Shown here piece by piece: positions 50,790 to 59,570 of a stretch of 64,000 nt of DNA. Source of the stretch: Synergistaceae bacterium. GTDB taxonomy: Bacteria; Synergistota; Synergistia; Synergistales; Synergistaceae. Under the pieces are notes generated by a model, which saw only the letters and a program-made list of their open reading frames with translations, was not told the DNA's origin and did no database searches. How positions within the stretch are numbered: the first letter of the stretch is position 1; each line of letters opens with the position of its first letter. Location: positions 1 to 64,000 of the forward strand of contig JAAYFL010000038.1 in assembly GCA_012728235.1 (NCBI GenBank), in the 5' to 3' direction. Made by a program: the position numbers and the translations under genes.

Positions 50790-52325
50790 ATGTTAATTAC
50801 ACTTTTATGTGTAATCACAGCTTCTGCCATTGGCGTGCTGTTTGGTTACACTTATCGAAAAAAAAGAGAAGTTCAAAAGTACAAAGGTGCTCTTTCAGAG
50901 TCTGAACGTTTGATTTCAGAAGCAGCTAAAAAAGCGGAACAACTCAAACGAGATTTACTCTTAGAAGGCAAAGACGAAATACTTAGATTAAGACAAGAAA
51001 TTGAAAAAGAAATAAAAGAACGCCGCAGTGAAGTGCAACGATCAGAGCGACGTTTGGAACAAAAAGAAGACAACTTAGACAAAAAGATAGAAAACATAAC
51101 AAGAAAAGAAGAAGAACTTCGTTTAGACGACGAAAAGATACAAGAAAAGCTAAGAGCTCTTTCAACACAAGAAGAAGAGTTTATATCAAAGCTTGAGCAG
51201 ATAGCTCAGTTAAAACGCGAAGAAGCAACTGACATGTTGCTTGCGAAAGTTGAATCTGAGGCCAATCACCTAATAGGTCTTAGACTTATAGAACTTGAAG
51301 AAAAAGCTAAGCGAGAAGCCGATCGCAAAGCACAAGAAATTATAGCCACAGCCGTCCAGCGCTGCAGCGTAGAATTTACTTCGGATGCAGTAGTAAGTGT
51401 TGTCAATTTACCCACAGATGACATGAAAGGCCGCATTATAGGTCGTGAAGGACGTAATATAAGAACATTCGAAACGTTGACCGGAGTTGATTTAATAGTT
51501 GATGATACCCCGGAGGCAGTAACGCTAAGCAGTTTCGATCCAGTGAGACGCGAAGTAGCTCGTATGTCCCTGGAAAGGCTTGTAGTTGATGGTCGTATTC
51601 ATCCCGCGCGTATCGAAGAAATAATAGAACGAGCAGAAAAGGATGTCCAGACAGAAATAGTCGAAGCGGCTGAACAAGCTTTAAAAGAAACCGGGATAAA
51701 AAATATGAACTACGATCTTACAAAAATAATAGGACAGCTCCGTTATCGTACAAGCTACGGTCAAAATGCACTGTCTCATAGTTTAGAGGTTGCGCATATA
51801 GCCGGGATAATGGCTGCAGAGTTGGGGTTAGACGACATAAAAGCTCGCAGAGCCGGACTTCTTCATGACATAGGCAAAGCGGTTGATCATCAGGTAGAGG
51901 GACCTCATGCAAGAATTGGTGCCGATTTAGCCAAAAGATACGGAGAAACAGCAGATATTGTCAATGCTATAGCGGCTCACCACGAAGACGAAGAGCCTGA
52001 GACAATATATGCCATTCTGGTTGCGGCTTCTGATGCAATCAGCGCATCTCGCCCTGGAGCTCGCAGAGAAAGCCACGATGCATATATAAAACGACTCGAA
52101 AAACTCGAAGAAATTGCAAAATCATTTGAGGGAGTTGGCAAAGCATATGCTATTCAGGCTGGACGAGAGCTGCGCATAGCAGTTGCTCCTACGGTTACGG
52201 ATGAGGGAGAAATGGAAAAAATGGCCTATGACATAGCGCGTAAGATAGAAGAAGAAATGCGTTATCCTGGTCAAATTAAAGTTACTTTAATAAGGGAAAC
52301 AAGAGCTATCGAATATGCAAAGTAG
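50790..52325 (+). CDS. rny: Ribonuclease Y
   Basis: This membrane-anchored endoribonuclease starts mRNA decay. The 511 residues comprise an N-terminal membrane segment (about 1-20, [21 protein letters not shown]), a long charged coiled coil (25-190), a KH domain with [19 protein letters not shown] near residue 210, and the HD domain with [13 protein letters not shown] near residue 352 and [17 protein letters not shown] stands before the ATG. ymdB follows 11 bases later, the usual rny-ymdB pair. With pnp and yhaM it gives the cell a Gram-positive-type RNA decay set. Confidence 0.97.
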   Translation: MLITLLCVITASAIGVLFGYTYRKKREVQKYKGALSESERLISEAAKKAEQLKRDLLLEGKDEILRLRQEIEKEIKERRSEVQRSERRLEQKEDNLDKKIENITRKEEELRLDDEKIQEKLRALSTQEEEFISKLEQIAQLKREEATDMLLAKVESEANHLIGLRLIELEEKAKREADRKAQEIIATAVQRCSVEFTSDAVVSVVNLPTDDMKGRIIGREGRNIRTFETLTGVDLIVDDTPEAVTLSSFDPVRREVARMSLERLVVDGRIHPARIEEIIERAEKDVQTEIVEAAEQALKETGIKNMNYDLTKIIGQLRYRTSYGQNALSHSLEVAHIAGIMAAELGLDDIKARRAGLLHDIGKAVDHQVEGPHARIGADLAKRYGETADIVNAIAAHHEDEEPETIYAILVAASDAISASRPGARRESHDAYIKRLEKLEEIAKSFEGVGKAYAIQAGRELRIAVAPTVTDEGEMEKMAYDIARKIEEEMRYPGQIKVTLIRETRAIEYAK

Positions 52326-52336
52326 GTTGTTTATTA

Positions 52337-53110
52337 ATGAAAATACTTTTTATAGGTGATATTATGGGGCGCCCGGGACGAGAAGCATTCGCCAGGGCGC
52401 TTCCTTCTATGCGCACAGAGTATGGTCCTTTTGATTTCATCGTTGCAAACGGGGAAAATAGTGCAGCGGGAAGAGGGCTTACAGAAAAAATCATGAATGA
52501 ACTCTTCTCTATGGGGATAGATATCCTCACAAGTGGAAATCATATTTGGGATAAAAAAGATTTTATCCCTTACTTGGACTCTGAACCTAGAGTGCTTCGC
52601 CCTGCGAATTATCCTGAGGGAGCGCCTGGGAGAGGGTTTGGAGTCTATGAGAAAAACGGAGAAAAATTAGCTGTAATATGTTTACAAGGAAGAGCTTTCA
52701 TGCCCCCTCTCGACTGTCCCTTTAAAGAGGCAGAAAGAATTTTAGAGCAAATTGAAACAACGGCCATATTTGTAGATATGCATGCAGAAGCATCTTCAGA
52801 AAAACGGGCGTTGGCGTTAAAGCTTGATGGCAAAGTCTCAGCCGTAGTTGGAACACATACACACGTACAAACAGCTGATGAAGAAGTTCTCCCCAGTGGG
52901 ACTGCTTTTATCTCAGATGTAGGTATGACTGGTGGTCACGCTGGAGTTATTGGGATGACCTATGAATCTGTAATTCCAAAATTTTTGTATGGTACGCCCA
53001 GCAAATTTGAAATATGTAATGAGGGGATCAAATTACAGGCAGTTGCTATAAGTATAGACAACGAAACCGGAAGAGCTATGGATATAAAGAGAATTAATAT
53101 ATCGTTGTAA
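52337..53110 (+). CDS. ymdB: TIGR00282 metallophosphoesterase (YmdB)
   Basis: This is a dimetal phosphoesterase of the YmdB family (2',3'-cyclic nucleotide phosphodiesterase activity is reported for the Bacillus member). The 257 residues show all metal motifs: LFIGDIMGRPGREA, VANGENSAAGRGLT, TSGNHIWDKK and VVGTHTHVQTADEEVL. It lies 11 bases after rny and shares its transcript. A strong terminator ends the unit. Confidence 0.94.
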   Translation: MKILFIGDIMGRPGREAFARALPSMRTEYGPFDFIVANGENSAAGRGLTEKIMNELFSMGIDILTSGNHIWDKKDFIPYLDSEPRVLRPANYPEGAPGRGFGVYEKNGEKLAVICLQGRAFMPPLDCPFKEAERILEQIETTAIFVDMHAEASSEKRALALKLDGKVSAVVGTHTHVQTADEEVLPSGTAFISDVGMTGGHAGVIGMTYESVIPKFLYGTPSKFEICNEGIKLQAVAISIDNETGRAMDIKRINISL

Positions 53111-53111
53111 C

Positions 53112-53152
53112 AAAATGACGAAAGCGTTTTAATGCTTTCGTCATTTTTTCTT
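53112..53152 (+). terminator. Rho-independent terminator after ymdB
   Basis: AAAATGACGAAAGC (53112-53125) pairs perfectly with GCTTTCGTCATTTT (53134-53147) and more T follow. It ends the rny-ymdB transcript. Confidence 0.93.
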
Positions 53153-53221
53153 TTTTATCAACATACAGTCAGTAATAAAACAAAAATTGCATATATTTAC
53201 GTACTTAAACAAATATTATTG

Positions 53222-53227
53222 TATAAT
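53222..53227 (+). promoter_or_regulatory. Candidate -10 box before the NSS transporter
   Basis: A perfect TATAAT lies 64 bases before the transporter start. No convincing -35 box is at 16-18 bases (TTTACG is 20 bases upstream), so either the promoter is weak or it needs an activator. Confidence 0.35.
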
Positions 53228-53290
53228 CATGAATTAAAGGTTTTTATATTGTTTAATACAAGCTTCTAAAATTCGAAAGGGGTTGCATTT

Positions 53291-54625
53291 ATGTCTGAAA
53301 AAAGAGAACAGTGGGGCAGTAAGTTTGGTTTTATCATGGCTGCCGCAGGCTCCGCAATCGGTCTTGGAAATATCTGGCGTTTTCCCTATATAACAGGTAA
53401 ATATGGTGGCGCCGCATTTGTATTAGTTTATTTAGCTATAGTTATTATTCTTGGAATGTCCCTAATGTTGGCTGAGTTTGCAATAGGACGCTGCGCGAAA
53501 CAAGATGCAGTCGGTTCTTTTAAAAAGCTTGGCGGAGGACTCTGGCCCATAGTTGGTTGGATGGGTTTCTTTGTAGCTTTCGTGGTTCTTTCCTACTATT
53601 TAGTTATCTCTGGTTGGACAGTTGCCTATATATTTAAGTCTTTTACAGGTCTTATGGACTCCGCTGCTCTAGGCAAAACAGGCGAGGTATTTGTTAATTT
53701 TATTTCAAATCCTGTACAAGCCATAACCTATCACCTAATAGTTATGGGAATAGTAATCGGGATTGTGTACAAAGGTATCTCAGGAGGTATAGAAAAAAGC
53801 TGCAAGGTTCTTATGCCTGCTCTTTTTATTATATTGCTGGTACTTATTGTTCGTTCGTTAACCTTCCCAGGAGCTATGGCTGGGCTTGAGTTTTACCTAA
53901 AACCTGATTTTTCAAAATTAACCGGTGAAGCTATATTAGCTGCTGTTGGGCAAGGCTTCTTTTCTTTATCGCTTGCAATGGGCATAATGATTACATATGG
54001 AAGCTATATACCAAAAGAAGAGTATCTTCCCTCAGCTGTGCAAAAGGTTGTTTTCTTGGATACATTGGCGGCGATTTTAGCTGGATTGGTTATTTTTCCA
54101 GCAGCATTTGCTTTCGGTGTAGCGCCAAATAGCGGAGTAGGCCTTACATTCGTAACATTACCGGTTGTATTTTCAAAAATGCCGCTAGGATTCGCATTCT
54201 CTTCCGCATTCTTTGTTCTTCTTTTCATATCAGCATTGACCTCTGCTATTTCACTTTTTGAAGTTGTTGTTGCTTATGGCATTGACCAGCTTAAATGGAG
54301 CAGAATAAAATCAGTCATCATTATGGGGATTGCGATTGCGCTTTTCGGAATACCCTCAGCATTGGGTGAAGGTGGACATTTTATAAAAATAGCCGGAAAA
54401 ACTTTCCTTGATTTTGCAGACTACATTACAAACAACGTGGTTATGCCGCTTGGCGGAATATTTATCTGTCTTTTTGTGGGATGGTTCTGGGTCAAGGGAG
54501 CGAAAGATGAGATTACCGACAACGGAAAAATCTCCTTCCCCTCGTACAACATTTGGCTCTGGATTTGTCGTATCCTCGCACCTATTACAAATGCTTTAAT
54601 TTTCTATAATGGTCTTAAGTGGTAA
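53291..54625 (+). CDS. NSS-family sodium-dependent amino acid transporter
   Basis: This is an inner-membrane Na+:substrate symporter of the LeuT/NSS family, 444 residues with about 11 membrane segments. The first segment carries the sodium- and substrate-binding signature GSAIGLGNIWRFPYITGKYGG near residue 17, and later GxF/QGFFSLSLAMGIMI is typical of segment 6. GAAAGGGG precedes the ATG. The grd cluster lies 110 bases past its stop, beyond a terminator, so an intake role for glycine, sarcosine or betaine is plausible by position. The family also moves tryptophan, tyrosine, leucine and others, so the substrate is open. Confidence 0.92.
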   Translation: MSEKREQWGSKFGFIMAAAGSAIGLGNIWRFPYITGKYGGAAFVLVYLAIVIILGMSLMLAEFAIGRCAKQDAVGSFKKLGGGLWPIVGWMGFFVAFVVLSYYLVISGWTVAYIFKSFTGLMDSAALGKTGEVFVNFISNPVQAITYHLIVMGIVIGIVYKGISGGIEKSCKVLMPALFIILLVLIVRSLTFPGAMAGLEFYLKPDFSKLTGEAILAAVGQGFFSLSLAMGIMITYGSYIPKEEYLPSAVQKVVFLDTLAAILAGLVIFPAAFAFGVAPNSGVGLTFVTLPVVFSKMPLGFAFSSAFFVLLFISALTSAISLFEVVVAYGIDQLKWSRIKSVIIMGIAIALFGIPSALGEGGHFIKIAGKTFLDFADYITNNVVMPLGGIFICLFVGWFWVKGAKDEITDNGKISFPSYNIWLWICRILAPITNALIFYNGLKW

Positions 54626-54643
54626 AAAGTAAATAAACACACT

Positions 54644-54685
54644 AAAATAATTGTCGCAGTCTTGACTGCGACAATTATTTTTCTA
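54644..54685 (+). terminator. Bidirectional-looking terminator after the NSS transporter
   Basis: A perfect 17-base-pair inverted repeat (54644-54660 with 54665-54681) has a 4-base loop and is followed by further T. It separates the transporter transcript from the grd genes. Confidence 0.93.
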
Positions 54686-54735
54686 TTTATTTTAAAAAAA
54701 CAAAAAATGTATTTAATTAAAAGTGAGGTAATTCT

Positions 54736-55152
54736 TTGCACCCTTCGCTTTTTTTGTATCTAACCGTAACGAATAATCCATATATCATAGAACGAGTCAA
54801 AGGTGCGAAGTTACTTAAAGGCACTGCTCTTGATGTCATGACAGAGGCTCGTAATTTAGTACACGCCGGTTGGAATTTAGTTACGAGCCCTCTATATGGA
54901 AATTTTAAACCCAATCAACAACCCTACAGAACTATTGTTTTAAGCAAGTGGAAGGGCGACAATAATATGCCTACGGACTTTGAATTCTTAAATTATTTGG
55001 AAGAAGCAATAAGTATTTATAAAGACGCTCCTATAATAAGGCAAGTTGGAGAATTCTCCGAGGAAATAGATATAGATTTTAGACAGCTCGACTTCATGTT
55101 AATGTCAAAAACATTTCAAAACTGCGGACTACTTCTTTCCCCGTTAAATTAA
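54736..55152 (+). CDS. grdX: GrdX protein of the glycine reductase cluster
   Basis: This small protein of 138 residues matches GrdX, a conserved but functionally undefined member of grd operons. Recognisable parts are LYLTVTNNPYIIERV at the N-terminus, LDVMTEARNLVHAGWNLVTSPLYGNFKPNQQPYRTIVL in the middle, and a C-terminal LDFMLMSKTFQNCGLLL. The start is TTG at 54736 after GTGAGGTA. It leads the cluster; grdE begins about 65 bases later with its own ribosome site. The combination of the middle block and its position makes the name fairly safe, while its role remains unknown in the family. Confidence 0.87.
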   Translation: MHPSLFLYLTVTNNPYIIERVKGAKLLKGTALDVMTEARNLVHAGWNLVTSPLYGNFKPNQQPYRTIVLSKWKGDNNMPTDFEFLNYLEEAISIYKDAPIIRQVGEFSEEIDIDFRQLDFMLMSKTFQNCGLLLSPLN

Positions 55153-55216
55153 AATTAGGGGAGTATAATATAGAAAAGTATTCATGTGAAGCAAAATGCA
55201 TAAAGGGGGAATTTTT

Positions 55217-56512
55217 GTGAAATTAGAACTGCAAAAAGCATTAGTAAAAGGGATAGTCTGGGGCAATAAGACAGAACTACTCAAAGATTCAACCCTTCAA
55301 ATCAACAAAAATGAGCTTTTGGAGTTTGTTTCTGATGTGGAAAATTTTAGCGCCATAGACGCGGACTTGGCCAGACCTGGCGAAAAGGTCAGGATTGTGC
55401 CAGTAAAAGATGTCATTCAACCTCGCTACAAAATAGAGGGAAAGGGACAGGTCTTTCCCGGTATGATTAGCGACGTCGAAACTGTGGGAGAAGGCAAAAC
55501 CTTTGTGCTTGAAGGTGCCGCAGTGGTAACTTGCGGAAAAATTATTAACTTTCAAGAGGGAATAATAGATATGTCGGGAGAAGGAGCCAAATACACTCCT
55601 TTTTCAAAAACAATGAATATGGTCCTTGTAGTAGAAAGAAAAGAGGGGCTTGAAAATCACGCATACGAAGAAGCGTGTAGAATGGCAGGTTTTAAGGCTG
55701 CCCTCTATCTCGCAAAAAAAGCATACGAGAGTGGAGCTAAAGCGGATAGTATAGAAACATATGAAATGCCGTCTCTTTCAGAAAGACTCTCAGAACATCC
55801 CCAACTTCCTAAGGTTGCCTACTTATATATGTTGCAAACTCAAGGCCTTCTACATGACAGCTATGTTTATGGTGTTGATGTCAAAAATATTATTCCCACT
55901 CTTATCAGCCCAACCGAAATTATGGATGGCGCAATAGTATCTGGGAATTGTGTTTCTGCTTGCGACAAAAATAGTACTTACACTCACCAAAATAATCCAG
56001 TAATAAATAAACTATACGAACATCACGGCAAGGACCTAAACTTCGTCGGAGTAATTATTACAAATGAAAATGTTACTTTGGCAGATAAAAGACGCAGCTC
56101 CTCCTACGCTGTTAAACTTGCAACAATGATAGGAGTAGACGGACTCATAATAAGTGAAGAAGGATTCGGGAACCCTGATGCAGATCTCATAATGAACTGT
56201 ACAAAAGCAGAAAAAGTCGGAATAAAAACTGTTTTGATAACGGACGAATATGCCGGCCGCGATGGGGCAAGCCAATCGTTGGCAGATGCAGCTCCTGAAG
56301 CTGATGCAGTAGTAACAGCCGGCAACGCAAATGAAATAGTAGTTCTTCCCAAAATGGACAAGATTATAGGTTTCACAGAATATGTAGACATCATCGCAGG
56401 CGGATTTGACGGTTCTCTTCGTCCCGACGGAACAATAGAGGTAGAACTTCAAGCCATAACAGGTTCCACATCGGAACTTGGATTCACAAATATTGGCGCC
56501 AAGAGCTGGTAG
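55217..56512 (+). CDS. grdE: Glycine/sarcosine/betaine reductase component B proprotein (alpha and beta subunits)
   Basis: This component B proprotein is cleaved into two subunits, one carrying a pyruvoyl group that forms a Schiff base with the substrate amine. The 431-residue protein starts at GTG 55217 with AAGGGGGA seven bases upstream; the ATG at 55196 overlaps that site. The expected processing site is present as SGNC, Asn244-Cys245, in IVSGNCVSACDKN. Later blocks such as TDEYAGRDGASQSL are conserved. grdB, the selenocysteine subunit, follows 12 bases later. GrdE (glycine), GrdG (sarcosine) and GrdI (betaine) are close relatives; the position next to grdX favours glycine, but I cannot exclude sarcosine. 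Confidence 0.9.
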   Translation: MKLELQKALVKGIVWGNKTELLKDSTLQINKNELLEFVSDVENFSAIDADLARPGEKVRIVPVKDVIQPRYKIEGKGQVFPGMISDVETVGEGKTFVLEGAAVVTCGKIINFQEGIIDMSGEGAKYTPFSKTMNMVLVVERKEGLENHAYEEACRMAGFKAALYLAKKAYESGAKADSIETYEMPSLSERLSEHPQLPKVAYLYMLQTQGLLHDSYVYGVDVKNIIPTLISPTEIMDGAIVSGNCVSACDKNSTYTHQNNPVINKLYEHHGKDLNFVGVIITNENVTLADKRRSSSYAVKLATMIGVDGLIISEEGFGNPDADLIMNCTKAEKVGIKTVLITDEYAGRDGASQSLADAAPEADAVVTAGNANEIVVLPKMDKIIGFTEYVDIIAGGFDGSLRPDGTIEVELQAITGSTSELGFTNIGAKSW

Positions 56513-56524
56513 GAGGGTAAGAAG

Positions 56525-57832
56525 ATGACATATAGAGTCGTACATTATATCAATCAGTTTTTTGCCGGCATTGGAGGAGAAGAAAAAGCAGACATAGCTC
56601 CTGAATCTCGCCCAGGCGTAGTTGGCCCCGGTATGGCTTTAAAAGCATCATTCGGTTCACAAGCAGAAATTGTGGGGACCGTAATTTGTGGAGATGGCTA
56701 CTTTGCTGAGAATATGGAGTCAGCCACAGATGAAGTGCTAAAACTAATAGCAGAATTTAAACCGGATGCTTTTGTAGCAGGCCCGGCTTTTAATGCCGGA
56801 CGCTATGGTACGGCCTGTGGTGCTGTTTGCGAGGCTGTTTCAAGGCAGCTAAACATTCCGGTTGTTACAGGAATGTATCCTGAGAATCCCGGCGTTGATA
56901 TGTATCGCAAGTCAGTATACATAGTTGAAACAGAGGGAAGTGCCAGAGGACTGAAAGATGCTGCTCCAGCAATGGCGAAACTCCTTCTCAAAGCACTTTC
57001 TCCTGAAGGATTAGGTAGTCCGCAAGATGATGGATACCTTTCTCGCGGAGTTCGTATTAACTGTTTCTTTGAAAAAACCGGAGCCACACGTGCTGTTGAG
57101 ATGCTTATTAAAAAATTAAAGGGTGAAAAGTTTGAGACGGAATATCCCATGCCCTCATTTGACAGAGTGCCCCCTGCGGCTGCACTTACAGACTTGGAAG
57201 AAGCGACCATCGCTGTCATCACTTCTGGAGGGGTAGTCCCGAAAGGAAATCCTGATCGCATAGAATCGTCAAGTGCAAGTAAATTTGGCACATACAGTAT
57301 ATTGAACGTACAGTCTGCAAACAAAGAAAATTATCAGACTGCACATGGCGGATATGACCCGACATGCGTGAATGAAGATCCTAACAGAGCTCTTCCAGTT
57401 GACGTGCTACGTGAAATGGAAAGAGAGGGAGTATTCAAAAAACTTTACGAATACTTCTCGACAACCGTTGGGAATGGGACCTCTACAGCTAATGCAAAAA
57501 AGTTTGGGATAGCAATAGGAGAACAGCTCAAAAAAGATCATGTGGATGCAGTAATTCTTACTTCAACTTGAGGAACTTGCACTCGTTGCGGTGCAACGAT
57601 GGTAAAAGCTATAGAAAGCTATGGGATTCCGGTAGTACACGTGTGTACAATCGTGCCAATTTCACAAACGGTAGGAGCGAATAGAATTGTCCCCGCCGTA
57701 GCAATACCTTATCCTCTGGGAGACCCATCAAAATCTCCGTCAGAGGAAAAAGATCTTCGCAGAACAATACTTGAAAAAGCTCTAAAAGCACTACAGACAC
57801 CTGTTACCGAGCAAACAGTGTTTACAGATTAA
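56525..57832 (+). CDS. grdB: Glycine reductase component B selenoprotein GrdB (in-frame UGA = selenocysteine)
   Basis: This is the substrate-specific selenoprotein subunit of glycine reductase component B. The coding region contains a TGA at 57569-57571 (codon 349), which I read as selenocysteine. The same frame continues without a break to TAA at 57832, giving 435 residues, the family length. The residues around it, LTSTU then GTCTRCGATMVKAIESYG, match the GrdB active site U-x2-C. A hairpin directly after the TGA looks like a bacterial SECIS. A gene caller that stops at TGA would split this into a 348-residue protein and a spurious downstream ORF. GGAGGGTAAG precedes the ATG. Relatives GrdF and GrdH use sarcosine or betaine. 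Confidence 0.93.
57569..57600 (+). promoter_or_regulatory. UGA selenocysteine codon and bacterial SECIS-like hairpin in grdB
   Basis: Starting six bases after TGA (57569-57571), TTGCAC (57577-57582) pairs perfectly with GTGCAA (57591-57596) around the 8-base loop TCGTTGCG. Stem position, length and a G/U-bearing loop about 12-20 bases downstream fit the SelB-binding element of bacterial selenoprotein mRNAs. The pairing is seen; the SelB function is inferred. Confidence 0.8.
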
Positions 57833-57843
57833 AATATTAAAAT

Positions 57844-57882
57844 AACAAGGCAGTTGTGAACGTGAGTTTCAACTGCCTTGTT
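57844..57882 (+). repeat. Inverted repeat between grdB and grdC, weak terminator or attenuator
   Basis: AACAAGGCAGTTG (57844-57856) pairs perfectly with CAACTGCCTTGTT (57870-57882), but the stem is followed by ACTACC, not a T run. It lies 12 bases past grdB in the 192-base grdB-grdC gap, so it may lower grdCD transcription or protect the upstream mRNA end. Confidence 0.6.
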
Positions 57883-58024
57883 ACTACCTCTGCAGAATAC
57901 TTAAAATACTTTAATACTGCAACTTAGATTGAGAAATTAATAGCCATAGTAAGAATCTCTAAACTCTTACTGTATCTGTGGTTATATAATCCTAATAATT
58001 TAACTTAAACAGGGAGGAACTGAA

Positions 58025-59560
58025 ATGCCCAAAGCCGCAATTAAAGCAGCCTCATATTCGTTAAACCATGTGCCTGAACTGGCTATTTTTTATGGCAATA
58101 CGCCCTATGTAGAAAGATCGAAACATCCTAACTCAGAATTTCTTACCGAACTTCCAAAACATGTTCAACAATACAATGAAGCAGCTGGATATCCACCAAA
58201 TAAAACTTACATAGGTTCTTTAACGATTGATGAATTAGAGGCTAAAGTTCAACCTTGGCACGAAAATCTCGACAAATCGACAGAACGGTATGGCAAATAC
58301 GGAGAGATTATGCCTGAAGACGAGACAATTGGATTCTTGGATATTTGTGACGTTTTCGATCTTATATGGTTAGAAAAAGAATTCGCCGAATCAATTAGGA
58401 AGAAGCTGGCGAAACATCCACTAATGAGAGAAGAGATTTTGTCGCGCCTTGAAAAAGGACATGAGCTTTCAGAAATAAATGATGAAATCTCAAAATCAAC
58501 AGCTCTGCCACTTTATTTCGAAAATAAAGTAGTAGGCTGTTGTAGAAGGGCGCATGAATCAGATCCAAATCTCACTTCCTATGAGCTTCTTGTAAATATA
58601 ACATCCAAGGCCACGGCGGTTCTATCTCTTCTTCATCTTATAAAAAGTAGCAATCTGAAAGCAGAAGAAATTGATTTTGTTATAGAGTGTTCTGAAGAGG
58701 CAGCGGGAGATATGAATCAGCGCGGTGGCGGCAACTTCGCTAAGGCAATAGCTGAAATAGCAGGTTGTACAAATGCTTCTGGCTGCGATGTCCGTGGTTT
58801 TTGTGCAGGACCGGTACATGCAATACTCAGCGGAGCTTCAATGGTAGCAGCTGGAACCAGAAAGAACGTTGCAGTTGTAGCAGGAGGAGCCATTCCCAAA
58901 CTTTATATGAACTCACGTGACCACGTGAAAAAACAGCTTCCCGCACTTGAAAACTGTCTTGGCTCATTTGGAGTTTTGATAGTTCCTGAAGACGGCATTT
59001 CACCGGTAATACGTCTAGATGCGATAGGGAAGCATACTGTTGGTGCCGGTGCTTCTCCCCAAGCGGTAACATCTGTTCTTACATACGAACCTCTGCAAAA
59101 AATAGGCTTAACTCTCAACGATGTAGATAAATATGCTCCTGAACTTCAAAATCCAGAAATCACACTGCCAGCAGGAGCGGGCAATGTGCCGGAAGCAAAC
59201 TTTAAAATGATTGCGGCTCTTGGTGTAATGAAAGGGCAAATAGAAAAAAGCGATATGCTAACCTTTATAAAAAAACATGGAATGACAGGTTTCGCACACA
59301 CACAAGGGCACATCCCTTCGGGAGTTCCATACATTGGTCATGCTATAGATGCTATGGCCTCCGGCACAATAAACAGAGCAATGATTATAGGTAAGGGAAG
59401 TTTATTTTTGGGACGTCTAACAAACCTGGCAGATGGAGCCTCTTTTTTATTAGAAAGGGCAACAGGCCGGGTAGAGTCTGAAAGTGCAACTACAAAAGAG
59501 GAAATTCGAACACTAATATTGGAATCTCTCATAGAAATAGCTGAAGGCCTGAATAAATAA
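58025..59560 (+). CDS. grdC: Glycine reductase component C, beta subunit GrdC
   Basis: This subunit of component C (PC) takes the carboxymethyl group from selenoprotein A and, with GrdD, forms acetyl phosphate. The 511-residue protein is of family length. It has a thiolase-like core with several Gly/Ala-rich loops (AAGDMNQRGGGNFAKAIAEIAG, GAGASPQAVTSVL) and a C-terminal HTQGHIPSGVPYIGHAIDAM block recalling ketoacyl-synthase-type enzymes. GGGAGGAA precedes the ATG. grdD follows ten bases later. Component C is shared among glycine, sarcosine and betaine reductases. Confidence 0.93.
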   Translation: MPKAAIKAASYSLNHVPELAIFYGNTPYVERSKHPNSEFLTELPKHVQQYNEAAGYPPNKTYIGSLTIDELEAKVQPWHENLDKSTERYGKYGEIMPEDETIGFLDICDVFDLIWLEKEFAESIRKKLAKHPLMREEILSRLEKGHELSEINDEISKSTALPLYFENKVVGCCRRAHESDPNLTSYELLVNITSKATAVLSLLHLIKSSNLKAEEIDFVIECSEEAAGDMNQRGGGNFAKAIAEIAGCTNASGCDVRGFCAGPVHAILSGASMVAAGTRKNVAVVAGGAIPKLYMNSRDHVKKQLPALENCLGSFGVLIVPEDGISPVIRLDAIGKHTVGAGASPQAVTSVLTYEPLQKIGLTLNDVDKYAPELQNPEITLPAGAGNVPEANFKMIAALGVMKGQIEKSDMLTFIKKHGMTGFAHTQGHIPSGVPYIGHAIDAMASGTINRAMIIGKGSLFLGRLTNLADGASFLLERATGRVESESATTKEEIRTLILESLIEIAEGLNK

Positions 59561-59570
59561 GGTGAAAAAT

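Noticed and set aside
56803-57324. Minus-strand ORF of 173 codons within grdB
   Set aside because: Shadow of the coding strand; no family likeness or initiation signals.
57599-57832. Separate small ORF after the grdB TGA
   Set aside because: It is the C-terminal end of grdB in the same frame; the TGA is best read as selenocysteine.
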